Part shown: in pieces, positions 1 to 6,941 of the stretch | Layout: every line of letters starts with the position of its first letter | Position numbering within the stretch: the first letter of the stretch is position 1 | DNA from: Streptomyces hundungensis | GTDB taxonomy: Bacteria; Actinomycetota; Actinomycetes; Streptomycetales; Streptomycetaceae | Assembly: GCF_003627815.1 (NCBI RefSeq) | Contig: NZ_CP032698.1 | Coordinates: 5,580,001 to 5,644,000 of the forward strand | Reading direction: 5' to 3' | Length of the DNA: 64,000 nt | The notes under the pieces: generated by a model | What the model saw: the letters and a program-made list of their open reading frames with translations, nothing else | Told to the model about the DNA's origin: nothing | Databases searched by the model: none | Position numbers and translations under genes: made by a program

Positions 1-2
1 CG

Positions 3-449
3 CTGAACCCCGACCCGCTCGCCTACCAGCCCGGCCCCGCGCGGGCGGTGATGCTGCCGGGCGAGATTCCGCCCGGGGTGCAGCTCGTGACCCTGCCCGG
101 CGGGCAGCGCGCCCTCGCCTACGTCCAGCCCCCCGCGCACACCCCGCCGCCCGCCCCGGCTGCATCGCAACCGGTTCCGGCGTGGGCCAAGACCACCGCC
201 CTGCTCGCCCCCACCGTCGGCTTCGGTATCGCCGCGGGCGGGATCGGGCTTTCCTACGCAGCCCCGGGACTGATCGCCATGAGCCACGCTCTGTGGGCGG
301 CCGGCGCCTTCCTTGTCGCCGCCGTCATCGGCGTCCCCGCCCTGATCGGCGGCGCCAGGCGCCGCGGTACGGGACCCACGCAGATCACGCAGAACATCAC
401 CGCGACCGGCCTGTTCGGCCGCGCCAACGGCACCATCAACCACCACTGA
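3..449 (+). CDS. Small membrane protein of the integrated element, 5' end missing
   Basis: The frame is open to the left edge of the window. A GTG at 48 and an ATG at 51 could be starts, but the reading frame upstream already looks coding (LNPDPLAYQP), so the true start probably lies outside. The visible protein has a Pro-rich N-terminal part and two hydrophobic stretches (about residues 48-70 and 80-102 counted from the GTG), followed by an Arg patch and a short polar tail (NITATGLF). It lies 10 bp before the element's ssb gene and is probably co-transcribed with it. Small two-segment membrane proteins are common near the transfer (Spd/Tra) genes of actinomycete elements, so a spread or transfer role is possible. 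I do not recognise a defined family. Confidence 0.55.
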   Translation: MNPDPLAYQPGPARAVMLPGEIPPGVQLVTLPGGQRALAYVQPPAHTPPPAPAASQPVPAWAKTTALLAPTVGFGIAAGGIGLSYAAPGLIAMSHALWAAGAFLVAAVIGVPALIGGARRRGTGPTQITQNITATGLFGRANGTINHH

Positions 450-459
450 GGAGCATGCG

Positions 460-915
460 ATGTCGTTTGGAGAGACCCCGATCACCGTGATCGGCAACCT
501 GACCGCCGACCCGGAACTGAAGTTCACGCCGTCCGGTGCGGCGCTCGCGAAGTTCACCATCGCCGCCACCCCGCGCACGTACGACAAAGAGTCGGGGAAG
601 TGGACGGACGGCACCGCCACGTTCTTCCGCTGCGCCGCCTGGCGCCAGCTCGCCGAACATGCGGCGGAGTCGCTGGCCAAGGGATCGCGGGTCGTGGCCA
701 ACGGCCGGATCCGTCAGCACGACTGGACGACGGACCAGGGCGAGAAGCGGTCGATGCTCGTGCTGGAAGTCGACGAGATCGGCGCGAGCATCCGGTTCAC
801 CACCGTGACCATCAACGCCAAGCGCCCCGCGCAGAGCGCCCCCGCCGTGGGTGACGACGCGTGGAACACCGCCGCGTCGGGCGCCAAGCAGGAGAGCGAC
901 GAACCCCCCTTCTAG
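460..915 (+). CDS. ssb: Single-stranded DNA-binding protein of the element
   Basis: This 151-residue protein has an OB-fold N-terminal domain (about residues 1-110), with the start GETPITVIGNLTADPEL and the segment TFFRCAAWRQLAEHAAESL typical of bacterial SSB. It ends in the acidic hydrophobic tip DEPPF, the kind of tail SSBs use to recruit replication and repair proteins. An ATG at 460 follows a GAGGAG ribosome site at about 447. A competing ATG at 455 is out of frame. It coats single-stranded DNA, here most likely during replication or transfer of the element. The host has its own SSB genes elsewhere, including the ssbB-like gene at 10829, so this copy belongs to the element's private replication set with the primase-polymerase and DUF3631 ATPase downstream. 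Confidence 0.93.
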   Translation: MSFGETPITVIGNLTADPELKFTPSGAALAKFTIAATPRTYDKESGKWTDGTATFFRCAAWRQLAEHAAESLAKGSRVVANGRIRQHDWTTDQGEKRSMLVLEVDEIGASIRFTTVTINAKRPAQSAPAVGDDAWNTAASGAKQESDEPPF

Positions 916-918
916 CTG

Positions 919-995
919 CGCCAAGGGCGGCCCCCGTCTCGCCAAAGTCACGGGCCGCCCTTGCCAACCAGTCCACAACAGACCTGTTGGAGGCA
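919..995 (+). repeat. 77-bp direct repeat, copy 1, with hairpin and ribosome site
   Basis: The sequence is identical over 77 bp to 2293-2369. It contains an inverted repeat (arms AAGGGCGGCCC and GGGCCGCCCTT around a short loop) able to act as a terminator or attenuator. It ends in TTGGAGG, which is the ribosome site of the methyltransferase gene starting at 1003. Each copy begins just after the stop codon of the preceding gene, so the repeat is a portable intergenic unit carrying both a hairpin and a translation start signal. Confidence 0.9.
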
Positions 996-1002
996 CTCCC
1001 GC

Positions 1003-2289
1003 ATGACCCAACACCATGTCCTGCCGATCGAGGGCGGCAATGTCAGCTTGTGCACCGGCTCCAGTGCGCTGGACCTGGCCGTGGAAGCCGTCACGGGCCT
1101 TCCCACGGCCGTGGTCGGCGAGAAGGACCCAGCGGCCTCCCGGCTGCTGGCCGCCCGCCTGCCTCGCACCCGCAACCTGGGTGACATCACGACCGTCGAC
1201 TGGGCCGCGCTGTCGGCCTCGATGGGACGTCCGGCGGCGCTGACCGCCGGGTTTCCCTGCCAGGACATCTCCAATGCCGGACCTCGCGGAGGGATCGCCG
1301 GTGACCGCTCAGGACTGTGGAAAACCATCGCCCACGGAGCCATTCGCTACCTACGACCCCGACTCGTCTTCTTGGAAAACGTCGCCGCCCTGCGCAGCCG
1401 GGGACTCGACGTCGTTGCCGCGGACCTGGCCGCGCTCGGGTATGACGCACGGTGGATGTGCCTACGCGCTGGAGATCCCGAAGTCGGCGCCTGCCACCGC
1501 CGCGACCGCTGGTTCGCGGTCGCCTATCCCGCTGCTGAAGACCCCCACCTCACAGTTGGGGCGCAACGGCGGCCCGCAGCACCCGGACAAACGCAAGGCC
1601 GGCGGGCACGGGCCCACGCTGGAGGACGAAGTGGTGTTCTTGCTGCCCCCGACGGCCGCATGACCCTGCTGCCCACCCCGGCCGCCGCCGACGGCACGGG
1701 CGGCCCCGGCACCTCCCCCAAACGCCGGGGCGGCATGAACCTGCGCACCGCCGTCACGCTGCTGCCCACGCCCGCGGCACGCGACTGGAAGTCGGGCGCC
1801 TCCAACCTCCTGGACACCAACTCCCGGCCCCTGAACGAGGTGGTCGTCAACCTGCTGCCGACCCCGACCGCCCGCCGCTACGGCCGCAACCAGTCCGTCT
1901 CGCTGGGTGCGAGCTCGCGCCCGTCCATCGAGTACCTGGCCCGTGACCTGGCCGACGACCGGCAGTGGGTGGCCACGAACGGCACCGACTACGGCCCCGC
2001 CATCCGCCGGTGGGAGGCGGTTTTGGGGCGCCCCGCGCCCGAGCCGACCGAGGCGGGTACCAAGGGCAACCGGCGCCTTTCGCCTGCCTTCGTGGAATGG
2101 ATGATGGGCGCCGCCCCTGGCTGGGTCACCGGCCCGGACCTGGGCCTGTCGCGCGCCGACCAGCTCAAAATCCTCGGTAACGGCGTCGTCATCCACCAAG
2201 CCGCACTCGCCTACCGCGCCCTGCTCGCCACCCTCACGCCCGTCGCGGGCGAACCCGCCATGTCCCAACTCGCCCTGGACATCGCCTAG
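1003..2289 (+). CDS. DNA (cytosine-5) methyltransferase of the element, with an apparent internal double frame shift
   Basis: This 428-residue C5 methyltransferase transfers methyl groups from S-adenosylmethionine to cytosine in DNA. Visible motifs are PCQ with catalytic Cys86 (motif IV), ENV at 125-127 (motif VI), HRRDRW at 165-170 (motif VIII) and a C-terminal LGNGVV (motif X). The C-terminal half has three LLPTP repeats, seen in many phage and element Dcm proteins. The ATG at 1003 follows GGAGG at 989-993. There is no restriction partner, so it is probably solitary and may protect the element or mimic host methylation. Oddity: between about 1530 and 1660 the +1 frame has much stronger coding character than the main frame and reads a Dcm-like segment ending EDEVVFLLP. 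About 40 residues of the product may therefore be misread. Function is uncertain for that reason. Confidence 0.82.
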   Translation: MTQHHVLPIEGGNVSLCTGSSALDLAVEAVTGLPTAVVGEKDPAASRLLAARLPRTRNLGDITTVDWAALSASMGRPAALTAGFPCQDISNAGPRGGIAGDRSGLWKTIAHGAIRYLRPRLVFLENVAALRSRGLDVVAADLAALGYDARWMCLRAGDPEVGACHRRDRWFAVAYPAAEDPHLTVGAQRRPAAPGQTQGRRARAHAGGRSGVLAAPDGRMTLLPTPAAADGTGGPGTSPKRRGGMNLRTAVTLLPTPAARDWKSGASNLLDTNSRPLNEVVVNLLPTPTARRYGRNQSVSLGASSRPSIEYLARDLADDRQWVATNGTDYGPAIRRWEAVLGRPAPEPTEAGTKGNRRLSPAFVEWMMGAAPGWVTGPDLGLSRADQLKILGNGVVIHQAALAYRALLATLTPVAGEPAMSQLALDIA

Positions 2290-2292
2290 ACA

Positions 2293-2369
2293 CGCCAAGG
2301 GCGGCCCCCGTCTCGCCAAAGTCACGGGCCGCCCTTGCCAACCAGTCCACAACAGACCTGTTGGAGGCA
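2293..2369 (+). repeat. 77-bp direct repeat, copy 2
   Basis: This is the identical second copy of 919-995, again starting a few bases after a stop codon and ending in the TTGGAGG ribosome site of the next gene (ATG at 2376). Two copies 1,374 bp apart in the same orientation flank the methyltransferase gene exactly, so recombination between them would cleanly remove that gene and leave ssb joined to the primase-polymerase gene. Confidence 0.9.
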
Positions 2370-2375
2370 TCCAGC

Positions 2376-3296
2376 ATGACGCAACCCACCCCCAATCCGC
2401 GAGAGTGCAATCTCGCACTCCTCGCCTGGGCCCTGGAAACGGCCCGCCGCGGCTGGCCGGTCTTCCCGCTCCGCCCCGGCGACAAACGGCCCGCCGGGCA
2501 CGCCGAGCGATCCTGCCCCGGCACCGGACGGTGCGCCGACGGGCACCGCAAGCCCGAACAGCGCGCCACCACCGACCCGGACCTGATCACGGCCGCGTGG
2601 ACAACGCAGCCGTACAACATCGGGATCGCGACCGGCCCGGCTGGGCTTCTGGTCGTCGACCTCGACATGCTCAAGGCGGAAGAGCAAGAAGGAGCGCCTG
2701 GCGGCGCCGAAAGCCTTTTGGCGCTCTGCGAGCGCGCCGGTCAGACCCTGCCTGCCACCTACCAGGTGCGGACCCCCAGCGGGGGCCACCACCTGTACTT
2801 CACCGCCCCTGAAGGGGTCCGGCTGGGCTGCTCGGTGAACCGGCTGGGGCGCCACGTCGACACCCGCGGCTGGGGCGGCTACGTCGTCGCCCCCGGCAGT
2901 GCCACCACCCACGGCGACTACACCGTCACTGACGAATCGCCCGTCGCCCCGCTGCCCGCCTGGCTGGCAGACGAGTTGCGCGAGCGGGCCAAGCCCGGCC
3001 CCCATACCGTCATGACGCAGGTGTGCGACGGAACGAAGGCCGCGCGGACCGCTCTGGAGCGCGAGTGCGCGGTCATCCGTGCGGCGGGTGACCACTCGCG
3101 CAACAGCACTTTGCACAAGAGCGCGTGCAAGGTGGCGCGGTTTGTGGCCTGGGGGAACATCAGCCGGGCCACCGTGGAAGAGGCAATCCAGGCGGCGGGG
3201 GAGTCCACGGGACTGCCGGCTGCCGAGTGCGCCACCACGATCCGCAGCGCCATGGACTGGATCCTCACCCACGGCACCCCCAGGGAGGCGGCATGA
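2376..3296 (+). CDS. Bifunctional primase-polymerase (Prim-Pol), likely element replication initiator
   Basis: This 306-residue protein has an archaeo-eukaryotic-type Prim-Pol domain over roughly residues 1-200. It shows the two-Asp metal motif VVDLDM, the GGHHLYF histidine motif and the GYVVAPGS segment that complete the active site. Such proteins make primers and extend them. In actinomycete integrative elements a Prim-Pol (RepPP) replaces classical Rep proteins as replication initiator. The ATG at 2376 follows the GGAGG inside the 77-bp repeat. Its stop overlaps the next start (ATGA at 3293-3296). Together with ssb and the DUF3631 ATPase it forms the element's replication module. The C-terminal 100 residues look helical (AARTALERECAVIRAAG), as in related element proteins. 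Confidence 0.88.
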   Translation: MTQPTPNPRECNLALLAWALETARRGWPVFPLRPGDKRPAGHAERSCPGTGRCADGHRKPEQRATTDPDLITAAWTTQPYNIGIATGPAGLLVVDLDMLKAEEQEGAPGGAESLLALCERAGQTLPATYQVRTPSGGHHLYFTAPEGVRLGCSVNRLGRHVDTRGWGGYVVAPGSATTHGDYTVTDESPVAPLPAWLADELRERAKPGPHTVMTQVCDGTKAARTALERECAVIRAAGDHSRNSTLHKSACKVARFVAWGNISRATVEEAIQAAGESTGLPAAECATTIRSAMDWILTHGTPREAA

Positions 3297-3658
3297 CCAC
3301 CCCCTGCTCCCCTGGATTGCCTCTCCCGGCCACGACCGGCCGCGAGCCCGCCGCCACCGCTCCCGCGCCCGGACCGAGCGTGCGGCCGAAGGACGACGCC
3401 GAAGGCGTCCTTTCAGTCCTTCCCTTCACCGTCCTCACCGAGCAGGACGCCAGCCCCGCGGCCACGGCGTGGGCAGGCGACGTCCTCGATGTGAAGATGC
3501 CCTTCCGCCACACCCCCGCTGCGCGTTCCACCTGCGCGTGCGGACGCGACCGCACTGCACACGGCGCGCAGGGAGTTCGAGCGCTGATCGAGGACCACGC
3601 CCGCCACCGCACCGTGTGCTCCCTGCGCGACACCTCGGAAAGGCGGACCGCCGCATGA
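3293..3658 (+). CDS. Small hypothetical element protein with Cys-containing C-terminus
   Basis: This 121-residue protein is fitted tightly between the primase-polymerase gene and the DUF3631 gene. It overlaps both by ATGA (3293-3296 and 3655-3658), which argues strongly that it is a real, translationally coupled gene. The N-terminal half is Pro/Ala-rich. The C-terminal part has CACGRDRTAHG followed by a helical stretch with His and Cys (HARHRTVC), which could bind a metal. I recognise the layout from other Streptomyces elements but not a named function. A replication accessory role is an inference from position only. Confidence 0.75.
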   Translation: MTTPCSPGLPLPATTGREPAATAPAPGPSVRPKDDAEGVLSVLPFTVLTEQDASPAATAWAGDVLDVKMPFRHTPAARSTCACGRDRTAHGAQGVRALIEDHARHRTVCSLRDTSERRTAA

Positions 3659-4914
3659 ACGACACCACGCCGGCCGCGCCCATCGACGGGGCCGCCCTGC
3701 TCGATGAGGTCGAAGCGTTCCACCGCCGCTTCAACGTCTTCCCCACTGAACACGCCTACACCGCCGTCACGTTGTGGGACGCGCACGCGCACCTCATGGA
3801 CGCGCTGGACGGCACCGCCCGCCTCGCCTTCCTTTCCCCGGAACCCGGGTCGGGCAAGTCCCGCGCGTTGGAAATCGTGGAAACCCTCACCCCGCGCGCC
3901 GCGACCACCGTCAACGCCTCAGCCAATGCCCTGTTCCGGCTCGTGTCTGCCGACGAGGGAACGCCCACGCTCCTCTTCGACGAGATCGACACCGTTTTCG
4001 GCCCCAAGGCGGGTGGGAACGAAGAGGTCCGCGGGTTCCTCAACTCTGGCTACCGGCGCGGCGCGAAGTCACTGCGCTGCATCGGCGACGGAAACGACCA
4101 GAAGGCAGGGTTCTTCCCTTCGTTCTGCGCCGTGGCCATGGCCGGACTCGGCTCGCTCCCGGACACGATCCTCACGCGCTCGGTCATCATCCGCATGCGC
4201 AAGAAGGCGCCCAACGAGAAGTGCGAGCCCTACCGGCGCCGCATCCACGAGAAGGAAGGCCACGCGCTGCGTGACCGGCTCGCGGAATGGACCGCAACCC
4301 TGCAAAAGCAAGTCGCCGAAGCCTGGCCGGAGATGCCCGAAGGCGTCACCGACCGGCCCGCCGACGTGTGGGAGCCCCTCCTGGCGGTCGCCGACGCGGC
4401 CGGCGGGCACTGGCCCGACCGGGGCCGCGCCGCGTGCCTCGCCCTCGTCAAAGCCGCGAGCGAAGGTGATGAAGCCTCGCTTGGGGTGAAGCTGTTGACC
4501 GACTTGCGCGACCGCGTGTTCTGCGGCGTGGACCGGATGCCGACCGCGGCCATCCTCGAAGTCCTGCTCTCCCTGGACGATGCGCCGTGGTCCGACATGA
4601 GCGAGGACGGACAGAGCACCAAGCCCCTCACGGCCCGTGGACTGTCTAGGCTCTTGAGCCAGTACGTGAAGCCCGACGACACCCGGATCAAGCCCCGGGG
4701 CATCCGGGTCGGCAGCACGACCCCCAAGGGCTACTACGCGGAAGACCTTGCGGACGCCTGGAGCCGCTACTGCTCCCGGTCCGAGGAAATCCGCAACATC
4801 CGCCACGCCGCAACATCCCAGGTCACGGGGGGTGAATCTGTGGCGGATACGTGTCGTGTGGCGGATACGCCCGCCGCCGACGACGCGCCGCCCCTGATGC
4901 GGATCGTCGGCTGA
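3655..4914 (+). CDS. DUF3631 domain ATPase of the element replication module
   Basis: This 419-residue protein belongs to the DUF3631 family found beside Prim-Pol genes in actinobacterial mobile elements. A Walker A loop PGSGKS lies at about residues 64-69 and a Walker B strand TLLFDEID at about 105-112, giving a P-loop ATPase of probable helicase-like or loader role in replication. The Arg-containing segment RSVIIRMRKKAP may be a sensor or arginine finger. The ATG at 3655 overlaps the previous stop. The last 45 residues are encoded by DNA that also forms the left arm of the inverted iteron-like array at 4789-5037, so the coding end and a DNA-level signal overlap. Confidence 0.85.
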   Translation: MNDTTPAAPIDGAALLDEVEAFHRRFNVFPTEHAYTAVTLWDAHAHLMDALDGTARLAFLSPEPGSGKSRALEIVETLTPRAATTVNASANALFRLVSADEGTPTLLFDEIDTVFGPKAGGNEEVRGFLNSGYRRGAKSLRCIGDGNDQKAGFFPSFCAVAMAGLGSLPDTILTRSVIIRMRKKAPNEKCEPYRRRIHEKEGHALRDRLAEWTATLQKQVAEAWPEMPEGVTDRPADVWEPLLAVADAAGGHWPDRGRAACLALVKAASEGDEASLGVKLLTDLRDRVFCGVDRMPTAAILEVLLSLDDAPWSDMSEDGQSTKPLTARGLSRLLSQYVKPDDTRIKPRGIRVGSTTPKGYYAEDLADAWSRYCSRSEEIRNIRHAATSQVTGGESVADTCRVADTPAADDAPPLMRIVG

Positions 4915-5037
4915 CCTCAGCTCAACCGTGATGCCGCCGCGCGCCCGCGCGGCGGCATCTATCCGCCACACATCCGCTATCCGCCACAGATTTAGGCCGC
5001 TGACCAGCAATGTTGCGGCGTGGCGGATGTTGCGGAT
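4789..5037. repeat. Large inverted array of iteron-like motifs; candidate replication origin or regulator site
   Basis: A 28-bp sequence at 4789-4816 recurs as a perfect reverse complement at 5010-5037. Inside these outer arms the 11-mer TGTGGCGGATA occurs at 4839 and 4857, and its reverse complement TATCCGCCACA occurs at 4960 and 4978. The spacing is 18 bp in both arms. The whole array is symmetric about position 4913, the stop codon of the DUF3631 gene, apart from a one-base offset. The left arm is coding and the right arm lies in the leader of the excisionase gene. Its position at the end of the replication genes fits an origin, a Rep-binding array or an operator for xis-int. Confidence 0.8.
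4931..4958 (+). terminator. GC hairpin after the DUF3631 gene
   Basis: A perfect inverted repeat with 12-bp arms (ATGCCGCCGCGC and its complement) and a 4-nt centre starts 16 bp after the DUF3631 stop codon. No U-run follows, as is usual in Streptomyces. It could terminate the replication operon or, since it lies inside the inverted array, form part of that structure. Confidence 0.55.
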
Positions 5038-5083
5038 CCCCGGAAGGCAAGGCGGGTCGACCCCGCCCCCCATGGAGGCCAGC

Positions 5084-5284
5084 ATGTCCGCACATAGCGG
5101 CAACGCTCGCAAGATGCTCACGCTCCCGGAAGTCTGCGACGAACTGAACGTCTCGCGCTCGACCTTCTACGACTGGCGACAGAAGCACCGCGCCCCCCGG
5201 TGCATCAAGCTTCCGAACGGCGACCTGCGCGTGCGTCGGAGCGATCTGGACAAGTGGCTCGACGCTCACGAGGACGCTGCTTGA
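5084..5284 (+). CDS. xis: Helix-turn-helix excisionase (Xis)
   Basis: This 66-residue basic protein has a MerR/excisionase-type winged helix. The line is LTLPEVCDELNVSRSTFYDWRQK, then a wing (PNGDLRVRRSDLDKWL). The ATG at 5084 is preferred because GGAGG sits at 5074-5078; another in-frame ATG at 5072 lies on top of that site. Its stop overlaps the integrase start (TGATG at 5282-5286), the standard xis-int arrangement of actinomycete integrative elements. It most likely binds the attachment site to bend DNA and favour excision. Its leader contains the right arm of the inverted iteron-like array, which may control expression. Confidence 0.85.
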   Translation: MSAHSGNARKMLTLPEVCDELNVSRSTFYDWRQKHRAPRCIKLPNGDLRVRRSDLDKWLDAHEDAA

Positions 5285-6666
5285 TGGAGACGACATACAA
5301 GGTCAAGTTCTGGAAGACCGCGGTTTACAAGGGCGCCAAGGTCACCACATACACGGTGCGCTGGACGCTGGACGGGGAGGAGTTCCGCGCACCGTTCGGC
5401 AACGTGGCGTTGGCGGACAGCTTCCGCTCGGAACTCGTTACCGCCGCACGTAAGGGCGAGGCGTTCAACCGGGAGACGGGGCTTCCTGTCTCCCAACAGA
5501 CGGGTGCAAGTTCGGTCAACTGGTACGACTTCGCTGTCCAGTTCGCGGACGCGCAATGGCACCGGACCGCTGGAAACACTCGAAAGAACACGGCAAAGGC
5601 GCTGACTGCCACAACCGTTGCGCTCCTGCGCGCTCAGCCCTCCGCCTGCACGCCGATGGAACTCCGCACGGCGCTTCGTGAGTACGCGTTCAACACGCGT
5701 CGTCGGGAGGAGGCGTCACTGGAGGTTGCCAACATCTTGAAGTGGGTGGAGCGCAACGCCCCGTCCATGGCGACTTGGGAGGACCCGGTCAAGGTCGACA
5801 CGGTTCTGCTCTCGGTCGACACGTTACTCAACGGCAAGCGAGCAGCGGCTAGCTCCGTCAAGCGCAACCGCCGGATCCTGAACGTCGCGATGGAGTACGC
5901 GATCAAACACAAGATCCTCCGCACGAACCCTCTACCGAAGGGGCGGGGGGCGACCCCCAAGACCTCCAATGCGGTGGACCGGCGGTCCCTGATCCATCCC
6001 CAGAGAATGGCCCGGATCCTGGCTCGGATCCGGCGCCGGACGCGCGGCGGCCGGCGGCTGCATGCGTACTTCAGCACCCTGTACTACACCGGCCCGCGAC
6101 CGGAAGAGGCCGTGGCGATGTACGTGGAGGACGTCACCCTGCCTCCGGTGGACGCGGAGGATCAGTGGTGCGATCTGCTGTTCCACACGGCGCAACCGGA
6201 GGTCGGGAGCAACTGGACCGACGACGGAGAAGTCCACGAAGAGCGTGGGTTGAAGGGGCGCGCCGAGGACGCCACGCGAGTCGTGCCGGGCCCGCCGGCG
6301 CTGACGAAGATCCTCCGGGAGCACATCACGGAAGAGAGCCTTAAGCCCGGTGACCGGCTGTTCCAGGGAGAATTCGGTGGGATCCTCGCCGGGTCCGTCG
6401 CTCGCCGAGCCTGGGGCACGGCTCGCAAGGCCGAGTTGACCGAGCGGGAGTGCCAGTCGCCGATGGGGCGGCGGATCTACGACATCAGGCATACCCGCCT
6501 GACGAAGTGGCTCAACGACGGCATCCCGCCGGCGCAGGTCGCCTACTGGGCGGGGAACAGCGTGGCGGTCCTGCTGTCCTTCTACGCGGGCTGCATCGAG
6601 GGGCAGCTCCCGGACCTCAAGCGCCGGATGGAGGCACAAGGGGATCTCCCCGACGTACCGGAGTAG
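5284..6666 (+). CDS. int: Tyrosine recombinase (integrase) of the element
   Basis: This 460-residue phage-type integrase catalyses site-specific recombination at the tRNA attachment site. The C-terminal catalytic domain shows Arg272 in YTGPRPEEA, the box II motif YDIRHTRLT at about 399-407 and the nucleophile Tyr434 in LSFYAGC. The N-terminal half (KVKFWKTAVYKG onward) resembles an arm-binding plus SAM-like core-binding domain. The ATG at 5284 overlaps the xis stop. The gene ends 202 bp from the 3' end of a tRNA-Arg gene on the opposite strand, the expected orientation for an element integrated into a tRNA 3' end. The sequence looks intact, so the element may still be mobile if its outer part is complete. 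Confidence 0.93.
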   Translation: METTYKVKFWKTAVYKGAKVTTYTVRWTLDGEEFRAPFGNVALADSFRSELVTAARKGEAFNRETGLPVSQQTGASSVNWYDFAVQFADAQWHRTAGNTRKNTAKALTATTVALLRAQPSACTPMELRTALREYAFNTRRREEASLEVANILKWVERNAPSMATWEDPVKVDTVLLSVDTLLNGKRAAASSVKRNRRILNVAMEYAIKHKILRTNPLPKGRGATPKTSNAVDRRSLIHPQRMARILARIRRRTRGGRRLHAYFSTLYYTGPRPEEAVAMYVEDVTLPPVDAEDQWCDLLFHTAQPEVGSNWTDDGEVHEERGLKGRAEDATRVVPGPPALTKILREHITEESLKPGDRLFQGEFGGILAGSVARRAWGTARKAELTERECQSPMGRRIYDIRHTRLTKWLNDGIPPAQVAYWAGNSVAVLLSFYAGCIEGQLPDLKRRMEAQGDLPDVPE

Positions 6667-6736
6667 AGATCAGGTCGCGGGAAACTTCTCCGCGTATTCT
6701 CCGTGGCCACCCGCAGAAACTCGGTGACAGCCGTAC

Positions 6737-6780
6737 AGCGCCGTACCCGCCCGGAGCCCATCAGGGTCGGGTACGGCGCT
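6737..6780. terminator. Inverted repeat between int and the tRNA gene
   Basis: Arms AGCGCCGTACCCG (6737-6749) and its perfect complement (6768-6780) are separated by 18 nt. It lies 70 bp after the integrase stop. It may be the int terminator or, equally well, a pair of arm-type integrase binding sites next to the attachment core. Confidence 0.5.
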
Positions 6781-6823
6781 CACGCGACTCCTACCGTCCG
6801 ATCGGTACGCTGCCCTGACCAGC

Positions 6824-6848
6824 AAAAAGGCCCTCCCGAAGGAGGGCC
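6824..6848 (-). terminator. Rho-independent terminator of the tRNA-Arg gene
   Basis: Read on the minus strand, an 8-bp stem GGCCCTCC/GGAGGGCC with a TTCG tetraloop is followed by five T residues. It lies 20 nt beyond the 3' end of the tRNA, a textbook intrinsic terminator. Confidence 0.88.
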
Positions 6849-6868
6849 GAACAGCATTGGCGCGGGAG

Positions 6869-6915
6869 CGCCCCCGGCAGGACTCGAACCTGCGGCCAAG
6901 CGCTTAGAAGGCGCC
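6869..6915. other. Probable attachment site (att) of the integrated element
   Basis: Tyrosine integrases of actinomycete elements usually recombine within the 3' half of a tRNA gene, from the anticodon loop to the 3' end. Here that segment lies directly next to int with the right polarity. The exact core cannot be fixed, because the other junction, where the same sequence should recur, lies left of the window. Confidence 0.5.
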
Positions 6916-6941
6916 TGCTCTATCCACTGAGCTACGGGGGC
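6869..6941 (-). tRNA. tRNA-Arg (anticodon TCT)
   Basis: A 73-nt cloverleaf is visible on the minus strand. The acceptor GCCCCCG pairs with CGGGGGC, the D-arm is GCTC/GAGC, the anticodon stem GGCGC/GCGCT encloses the loop CTTCTAA with anticodon TCT, and the T-arm is GCAGG-TTCGAGT-CCTGC. The discriminator base is G and CCA is not encoded. It decodes AGA (and AGG by wobble), rare arginine codons in Streptomyces. Its 3' end faces the integrase gene, so it is the probable integration target of the element to the left and has been kept intact. Confidence 0.95.

Noticed and set aside
1274..1663. Separate gene in the +1 frame of the methyltransferase
   Set aside because: No ribosome site or own start; better explained as part of the shifted methyltransferase reading, and reported as a finding instead.
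4922..5296. Minus-strand frame through the xis gene
   Set aside because: Shadow of xis and the inverted array; its peptide resembles the DUF3631 tail only because the array is an inverted duplicate.
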